Below, piece after piece: positions 57,301 to 64,000 of a DNA stretch of 64,000 nucleotides. The notes under the pieces were generated by a model. The model saw only the letters and a list, made by a program, of their open reading frames with translations. It was not told the origin of the DNA and ran no database searches. Numbering within the stretch: the first letter of the stretch is position 1; the number at the start of each line of letters is the position of its first letter. Position numbers and translations under genes: made by a program. The DNA is from Sinonovacula constricta (Eukaryota; Mollusca; Bivalvia; Cardiida; Solecurtidae), in assembly GCA_007844125.1 (NCBI GenBank), contig CM017568.1, forward strand, positions 3,807,882-3,871,881, given 5' to 3'.

Positions 57301-58509
57301 GCACACTTCCCCTCAGTGACTCTATAAGAGTTGATGACGCTGCATTACTGATTCCGTCTGAGGAGACGTTGATGGAGACATCACGCTCAAGACAATGGTT
57401 GCACTTAAATGCGATATCTAGTTGGTCTTTAACTGCGCGTAAATACGCAGACTTGGATATACCTGAAAGGATATTATATTGATGTTGCTTTACAGAACAG
57501 AACAAAACAAAAAACATATCTTTATTTCTTCCAAGTTTACATAGTATACAGCATCGGGAATTATACAAAGTAAATAGCAAATAGATATCAGAGCTGAGTA
57601 CAACATTTAGTGTGTAAATCTTTATAGAGATATAATGCTCAGTAATAGTTAAGATAGTGGGCGGGGTCGAAAAAAATAGTTTAGTAAATTGAGAATGAGC
57701 TAAAGGTCCTTTAAGGTTAATAATTTAAGGTTAACAAATTTTCTTATTCATGCCATTAGGATGTTTAGATAAACAAAAGCATATATACAAATATGGACAT
57801 CGATATGTATGCGTGGTATAATACCATTCGTATAATAAAAGCACAGCAAAATAATAATGTTAGTTCAATACAACACAAATTTACATAAATCCTGTATATA
57901 ACTAAGATAAAAGCATTAAGTATCAATTTGATATACAGATATTTAGCAAAGGCGGCATTTCACTAGGCATTGTATAATTACTTGATTGGGCCACCCAAAT
58001 GTGTGATTACTGAAAAGGTGCGTCTGAGTATAATCTAAATTTGACAGTGATTTAGAATTATGCACACTAATACGGCAAATCGATTGATTGTATTTACAAA
58101 AGATGTACTTGTTACTTGAATGGGTAAAATTATGGCTAAAAGCTTTTTTTGACCTTTTGATATTTCCAAATTAGTTTTGGGCACAGACTACAGTTTGACA
58201 CAGTACATTGTGTACTGAAAACCAGGTTCTTATTGTCTTGCCTGATGAAGCCTTTAGATATATTTAGTTCGGAAATAATACTTGTTATATGCATTATTGG
58301 GTAACTGAGAATGGCGACCCTTATATTTATAATTGGTTTTGGGGTAACGTCAGTTTTGAGAAGCGATATTATTTTTAATGGTTATGTTAATTTCAATGGT
58401 AAAAAGCCCATAATGCATTTGGTTTCTCTTGTTCCTAAAACGAGATTCTGCATGAGCATTAAAATAGCCAACTTCCATTTATTATATTTGTTATTATGTA
58501 TTATTATTA

Positions 58510-58552
<43 letters not shown>

Positions 58553-61500
58553 GCAGTGCTTTCAGGTGTTTTTGGGTTCTTTTATTTATTTATTTAGGTT
58601 TTACGGCACACCAACACTTAATAGGTCATACGGCGCCGAATTTTGGGGTTCTAATTTGCTTTGCTATTTATTTCAGTGTTTGTTGTCTAAAGCAGATATG
58701 CTTATTTAAAACAAGAAAATAGGTTTGCAGACAAAAACAAATTCATTGTAGCTAAGCATTGTTTTAAGTGATTTGGATTGTCTTCAAATTCAAAAGAACA
58801 TATGTCTGGGGAAGTATGAAACAATGTAAATTGTTATGCTGTATTTCTTTTTATTTGATTCTCATAACTGAGATGCAGAAAAAAAAACTATTAAGCAATA
58901 TTCTGTTTTATTTACTTGTCCCTAGTAAACTATCAGAAGTATCAATAATTCCCATGAAGGCTTATTTATACAAATTGTGGTCATCAATGACATAATTATA
59001 TATACAATTATAATTATATACAAAAAATGATGAATTAAATGTTTTAAAGAGAAAGATATGAAGAAAAAACAAAATTCTAGATAAACAGAAAAATTAATTA
59101 ACTGGAACTAGTAAAACACAAGCAACATTGCTATGACAGCACATTTGCGCTTTATGATGTGATACACGACACACAGATATGACCCTCAGATATTTGAATT
59201 TGACCCCTGAAAATTTTAAATGAGGGGTCAATGACCCTTGACATTCAGAGTCTACCGAATGCACTGATATTATCATCAACTTAGCAATATATCATCCTTT
59301 TTCTCTTTTTTTCTTTTTTTTTGCAACTTGATACATCATTCTATAAAGCCTATTTTGTTGCTTGAAGAGTTATTTGTTCTGAAAAGCTTAAGCAGTTATC
59401 AAGAAAACACTGGTGTAGCTTCCAAGTCTGCCTCCAAATACAAAATCACTTTTAACAACTTAGTCATTCTTTATGTATGCATTCACTGCAAAATGAAAGA
59501 GTACAAAAACTAAGTCTTATTGAAAATGCCTATATCTGAGAAATGATGCATGCAAATAATAATAAAAAAAAAAAATGTGAAAAAATAATAGTTTCAGTGA
59601 ATAACTGAAGTTACTGTGAATATTGGAGTTCTGTCCCAGCCCCTGCATTGGTGACAACCTGCCCACTAGCTTCCTACATGTAGAGTTTATCATATTTTCA
59701 TTAAATACATTGTTTATCAATTAACTATTTTTATGACAAAACTTCTACAGTTTTTATAGTTATAAATGCTTAGGTATGAGTTAAGTGACAATTGTGTAAA
59801 ACAAACATATTTTGGGACTATATCCTTTAAAGTTACAGTACTTTTTTTCTCACATATCTCACAAAATATACCTGTACTTTGCCATTATAATGAAGTGTTA
59901 GAGATCCTTCCTTGTTACCTTTTTAATAAAAAAATAAATAAATACAATGTTGATTTGGAATTTTCATTTTTTATTTACATTTAAAAAATGTTTGTTTTTC
60001 CTCTTCAGGCAGGTCAAGTGAAAGAGGCGGCAGCTGCAGCATACACTTTCTATATCACCCACCAGTCTGAGCAGAGAATCATTGACAACTTGCAGTACTA
60101 CAGGCAACTTGAGGAACTCTCTGAGACAGACTTTGTGGATCTGGAGAGGAAACCATATCAGGCATAGACATCAGTTCATATATCTAAAACATGGACAGAA
60201 ACTTTGCTTACATTTTTTTCTTGCTTAAACACATTCACAGTAGCCACATGCATTTGATATGCCCAAACCTGCACTGTAAGTAAAGAAGTGGATGTAGGTA
60301 ACTGAAGTTTCATTAACCTATTTGTCCCTTATTCGAACCTGGTAGCGCAATCGGTAGAGCGTCAGCTTCAGGTATGGGAGGCCCAGATTTGATCTCGGGC
60401 CTTGACATACCAAAGTCGTAAACAATGGTAGTGGTAGTAGTTATCTCCTTTGTGTGTAGATATTTTCATATGATATATTTTATGTGGATTAGGATATTCA
60501 AAGTTTTATTATTAATTTGCTTTTTTTGCATCATTGTGCTCAGGTTCCTTTGTTTACTCATCTCTTTCACTGATACCCACATTGAGAAAATTGCAGCATG
60601 ACTTTACAGTTAATGCTACATTATATCTGCCTAAAGAAAAAACCTTTCTTTTGTCAATGAATGGTCGTTTGTGGTATAATCAAGTTGTAAGCTTTGGAAA
60701 TAGCTTTCTTATAGATACGAGTTAAACTGTTAGACTGTATTTTACAAGACTGAGATGCAACTTAACTAAGGGGTTGTTACAAGTTAAAATACTTACTGCA
60801 GATCTTGATCCAATCTCTCCAGTTTGGGTCTGTTCTGGATCTCTTCTACTGGCCTTATGCAGAAATATTCAGTTTCACCCTTAAATGATAAGTCCTATTT
60901 CCTGTCATGTTTTTGTAATTATGTTGTTTTTTGTTTATTTTAGAAAACACCATGCTGAATATGTAGTGACTGTTTTTGTTTTGTTTGTTTTGTAAAAACA
61001 GTAACATAAGATAATGTAACACATTTTGTTAACTTGCCCGTGGCTTGTGTTAATAATCAACAGATGGAATCCATGAAGTTCCTGCCCACATTTTCTGTTT
61101 ACTCCCGCTATCTCTTAACCCCCTCTAATTTGGTTAATAAGACATATGTTAATTGTTTAGCTCATAAATATTCATAAATGAGTTAATGCCAATTAGTGTA
61201 GAAGAATAAATTAGATTAATATAGTGTGAATTAAGCAAAATTATTAATATATCTCAGTTTTCTCAATCAAATTTTGTATTGTTGATATTGATGGTACTAA
61301 TAAAAATGGTTACATTGATTGTACTTTTAAACACAACAATTTTAGAAAAATAGAAAAAAAAATCTATCTTGCTAGTGCTTTTTAGAATGACCAACTCATT
61401 CTGATAGTTATATTTAGAACAGACAATCCCATTTCTAAATAATGCACTAGGTTAGATTGAAAATTGTTTTCTTTATTAAATTGTAATATGTGAGTCACAT

Positions 61501-63934
61501 TAACCATTTGCAATGCTGGCATGGATTTCAATAAAATATTTTCAAAAAATTAATAAACTAATAAATGTCTTTAGTCCAGTTTTTCATTGTAATATTTGTG
61601 CAAATACTTTATGTACTAGGCCAAATTAAATCTCACTTGTAAATTATTATTTTAAATTGTCAATGCTAATTTGAATTTTTACTCTCCTTAAGAAGATTGA
61701 CCATGGCATCAATTCATATTATTCATTCTTATTTTGTTTCTCTGGCATTTTCTATATTATTATTTGCTCACCCATTTATTTACCTTTTCTACAGAAAGCT
61801 TACATCAACGCTTTGTCTGCTTACAATGAGGGTCAATGGACAAAATGTACCCTCTTATTTGAAGAGTCCCTGACTCTCTACTATGTGGAGGAAGAAAGAT
61901 GCAGAGCAGGTTGTCAGAGAAGCTTCTCTCACTCAGGGGTTCCCGATTTCATAAATGCTGTAGCAGGTTAGTTTAAGACCAAGTTAGCTTTTTCCTTAAC
62001 ACTGGTCAATTCTTAAAATTAAACTCGTGGGATCCAGCCGGTGTTAAATCGGTTTGGACTCAGCAAAAAAACAGGAGCTAAAATAAGTAAGAAAGTAAAC
62101 TTTCATTTTTTTAAACTCTATGTATATAGGGAACACTGAGGTGCCCTATGCAGGAAAGTCAATTATGGTCCTTTAATTAAAAAAGAAACAATTGATGAAA
62201 TTTCAGTTTTAGCATACTACTTACCTCTATATTGACTTTCAGGAAGCAGAATCACAAGAATAATGAGAATTTCTAGAAAAGCAAGCCAGGCCAACTATGT
62301 AAATGCTCCTTTAACCACCATGTAGTATTAAATTTAATCTTTACCTTCTACATATGCAAATAAAACATACAGATTATTAGTTTTTGATTAAAATAAAAGC
62401 AACTTAAAATTTTCATGTTGAAATAATACTCCGCCTTAGACTCGGAAGCAAATATTGCAGATCCAGACAAGGCTGCTCGCAACATGAGCTGACTGATCTG
62501 TATATACATTATTTGCCTAAGTCCAATCCTTGCTTTACAGGCTATGTGTTGACTAGAAGTAGAAATATATCCATAGGACACTGAAGCCCCAGCATAGTAA
62601 AATAACTTCATACCAAAGGGTCACAAGGAAAGGATTATAAACAGATGCCAGCTTTAATTGCCTGTTTTTTATTTCATGAAGAGCATTCAGATATTATTTA
62701 TAAGTCAAATTATATTAATTTATTGTTTTTATCATCCTGTTTTGTTTTTGAAATACTTTGCTGTGGTCATTTATGATCATTGCATAAGGGATGTCAAGTT
62801 GATAAACATCTCTGTTCTCATGCAATTATGCCCACAAGCATATAATTGATCAGAAGGATTTTTTCTTTGTTGCCAGTCAATTGGGATTTTAAGGGTATTT
62901 TGCTATTTTATTGACAATCAAGCCTTAATGTAATTAGACATTAGTATAATCAGTGCATGAAGTCAAAAGATGCAGCATAAATGTCGATCATTATTAGACA
63001 GATTCATTTTTGTTTCCCTATCAACTATAAGCAGAAAAGTTGAAGTTTGATGCATAGTTAAATGTTTTCCGATAATTTTATTAAGTTATCTATTACCTAT
63101 CTCTTATATAATCATGATATTAAAGTGGTACATGCTCTTTTATGTCTGTAGTTGATTGGTAATGTCGTGGACTTAGGATAGTGGGTCATGTGTTCAGCCC
63201 CCAAACTTGACAAATGATTCTAGTTTTTGCTAAAGACTATAGGCCTTTCATGAACTAGCCTACATCTCTTGAAATTTACTTCCTCCATTAGTATACTGTG
63301 TATGCTCAATAAGCTCTCAATTAATACAACTTACTTCACGTGACTTCAAAATATTCACACTAATGCTACATGGCCGTGATGTGTTTGCAAGCCGTCAGAG
63401 CAAATTTATACTGTATATGATGTTAGTATCGATTAAGGCTTTGCTCTCAAAAACTTGCTCATCCTATTCCCTGATGGTTGTTGATTAACACTGCCTAGGT
63501 AGCTTTTAATTTATTCACTTAGGCGTGTGTACAGTGTCAATTACATTCTTACTAGTAATAAGTACACTCTACTTAGCTCACATTAGCTGCAAGTGATTTT
63601 GCCGGAAGTGGAAATTTTAAGCCAAGGGACAAAACCTTATTTCAGAAAAGGCCTATAAACTACACCACCCTCTCAGTAGTTTTTTCCCAAGTCCTGATTC
63701 TATTCATGAAGTGGATGATCGGGAAGAATTTTGATTAGTTAAAACATACTGTTCTCCAATGGGCTATAAACGAAAAAGTTAAACTATTATGTATGGTTTG
63801 TTTTTCAGATCACTATATCACAGTGATAGTTTGTCAACAAAAATGCCTCCAACAGCTGAGTACCTTTGGTATGGAAGAATTGGAAAACTTTGTAGCAGAA
63901 CACTATAACTACCTTCAATACGCTTATTTCCAAG
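53921..63934 (+). CDS. Leprecan-family protein (prolyl 3-hydroxylase 1-like or CRTAP-like), 5' part, runs off the edge
   Basis: Exons seen: 53921-54325, 60009-60161, 61795-61966, 63809-63934, in consistent phase, about 285 residues. A signal peptide covers about 1-22. Four CxxxC pairs (C67/C71, C95/C99, C222/C226, C252/C256) mark the leprecan N-terminal repeats, and QPYNYIQFCYFK and HYNYLQYAYFQ match the family's PYNYLQ.AYFK helices. In vertebrates P3H1, CRTAP and cyclophilin B form the ER complex that 3-hydroxylates collagen prolines. PYNY, ETDFVDLE and HYNYLQ lean toward P3H1, but the dioxygenase domain that would decide lies beyond 64000. Exon 2 ends at a GC donor. Intron 1 (5.7 kb) carries a MULE transposase fossil. 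Confidence 0.93.
54461..54592. repeat. GACATTTCGACCCCA short tandem array
   Basis: About seven imperfect copies of a 15-16 base motif with variants (ATTTAAACCCC, ATTTCGGCCCC, ATTTCAACCCC). Irregular spacing. In leprecan intron 1. Confidence 0.85.
55095..55258. repeat. Fold-back inverted repeat
   Basis: AACACTCGGTTACTATTCAC + ACCTCTTTTTATTACTCGG at left and CGGCAGTAATAAAAAGAGGT + GTCAACAATAGCCGAGTGTT at right are inverted complements of about 53 bases with a roughly 55-base loop. No coding. May be a small MITE or a terminus of the neighbouring MULE. Confidence 0.75.
55558..57462 (-). pseudogene. MULE (Mutator-like) transposase with FLYWCH zinc finger, broken
   Basis: One frame runs leftward from a CTTTCAG acceptor at about 57463. 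An acidic N-terminal region is followed by a FLYWCH-type finger near 56790-56960 (SYC...WRC...C...HCH). The transposase core then shows WYLDGT, IVMDFEAGLWQAI, GCTFHWAQAV and NNDVEG, the D/D/E hallmarks of MULE transposases. Breaks: TGA at 57053-57055, an 11-bp unit present three times at 56386-56418 (two extra copies, 22 bases, shifting the frame right after DGT), and TAG at 55825-55827 directly after NNDVEG where tryptophan is expected. The protein copied and pasted DNA in its active ancestor; this copy is dead. It sits antisense in leprecan intron 1. Confidence 0.9.
56386..56418 (-). repeat. 11-bp triplication that frameshifts the MULE transposase
   Basis: GGTGCCGTCGA three times in a row on the plus strand; on the minus strand it repeats the codons around LDGT. 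Removing two copies would restore the frame. Confidence 0.93.
58493..58553 (+). repeat. ATT trinucleotide microsatellite
   Basis: About twenty ATT units in leprecan intron 1. The leucine-rich open frame across it is an artefact. Confidence 0.95.
58580..58655 (+). repeat. Dispersed repeat fragment (GGTTTTACGGC..ACCAACAC)
   Basis: TTTAGGTTTTACGGCACACC...AATAGGTCATACGGCGCCGA. A related inverted-orientation fragment (AATGACCGTATGACGGCAGA) is at 54405-54435. Likely a SINE piece. Confidence 0.4.
60009..60161 (+). CDS. Leprecan-family exon 2 with GC donor
   Basis: Acceptor CCTCTTCAG. Encodes AGQVKEAAAAAYTFYITHQS through DLERKPYQ. The only way to keep register with family members (DLETK.Y...) is to end at CATATCAG before GCATAG, a GC-AG intron; reading on gives a stop two codons later. 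Confidence 0.9.
60340..60440 (+). mobile_element. SINE head fragment
   Basis: GGTAGCGCAATCGGTAGAGC (A box at 60343-60354) through a worn B box to ACATACCAAAGTCGTAAAC. 5'-only copy just after leprecan exon 2. Confidence 0.75.
61795..61966 (+). CDS. Leprecan-family exon 3: second repeat
   Basis: Acceptor TTTTCTACAG. Encodes KAYINALSAYNEGQWTKCTL, FEESLTLYY and a CRAGC CxxxC pair, ending FINAVA in phase 1. Matches the second AYN.G.W......E.AL..Y..........C...C block of the family. Confidence 0.95.
63809..63934 (+). CDS. Leprecan-family exon 4
   Basis: Acceptor TTTTTCAG. Encodes DHYITVIVCQQKC and FVAEHYNYLQYAYFQ, the fourth CxxxC pair and the conserved HYNYLQ.AY helix. Donor GTACTG; the next exon lies outside the window. 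Confidence 0.93.
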
Positions 63935-64000
63935 GTACTGTTTTGTCTTTACATATGTGTAATTTGTACTGCAAATTTCCCTTCATTACTTTCACTCCCG

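Larger units (their letters stand above)
57581..60008. other. Leprecan intron 1, distal part
   Basis: AT-rich intron with an ATT microsatellite and one repeat fragment; no further coding signal seen. Confidence 0.5.

Noticed and set aside
58311..58709. 132-codon leucine-rich frame
   Set aside because: Mostly ATT repeat translated; no splice or homology support.

Overview
This window is nuclear DNA from an animal, most likely a marine bivalve mollusc. Evidence: AT-rich sequence, short exons with GT-AG splice sites, long repeat-filled introns, tRNA-derived SINEs with A and B boxes, and dispersed repeats of a kind I associate with bivalves (TGACCT-rich arrays, ends like GGGGGTATAATA). Species cannot be fixed from sequence alone. 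No operon, bacterial gene, rRNA, functional tRNA, CRISPR array or virus was seen. Gene names rest on remembered family sequences, not on a database search.

Four conserved protein-coding genes were rebuilt exon by exon with consistent reading phase. (1) TM7SF3, a seven-transmembrane protein, minus strand, about 952-13023, 5' exon not found. (2) PRMT1, the main type I protein arginine methyltransferase, plus strand, 19851-27616, complete in ten coding exons (359 residues). (3) LRRC56, a leucine-rich-repeat protein of cilia (Chlamydomonas ODA8 relative), minus strand, 34634-49413, eleven coding exons (666 residues). (4) The 5' part of a leprecan-family gene (prolyl 3-hydroxylase 1-like or CRTAP-like; collagen modification in the ER), plus strand, from 53921 off the right edge. 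PRMT1 and LRRC56 converge; LRRC56 and the leprecan gene diverge. The four have no evident common pathway; this is an ordinary metazoan neighbourhood.

The rest is rich in mobile and tandem DNA. A palindromic TA-flanked element (17024-19462) is split by a decayed hAT transposon (17739-19355), and its intact arm preserves the pre-insertion sequence. A second decayed hAT (51686-53071) keeps matching ends and a near-perfect 8-bp target duplication. A MULE transposase pseudogene with a FLYWCH finger (55558-57462) sits in leprecan intron 1, broken by an 11-bp triplication and two nonsense codons. Two TIR elements lie in LRRC56 introns (36233-37494; 45500-46410, pogo-like ends). A 57-bp minisatellite of about 28 copies fills a TM7SF3 intron. 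Several SINE copies and TGACCT-rich repeats are scattered throughout.

The best second-look items are the nested palindrome/hAT, the GC-AG intron in the leprecan gene, an LRRC56 last exon hidden behind an in-frame stop, the MULE triplication, the unusual C-terminus of TM7SF3, and nuclear-receptor half-sites shared by three unrelated repeat families. I did not find a convincing new biological system.
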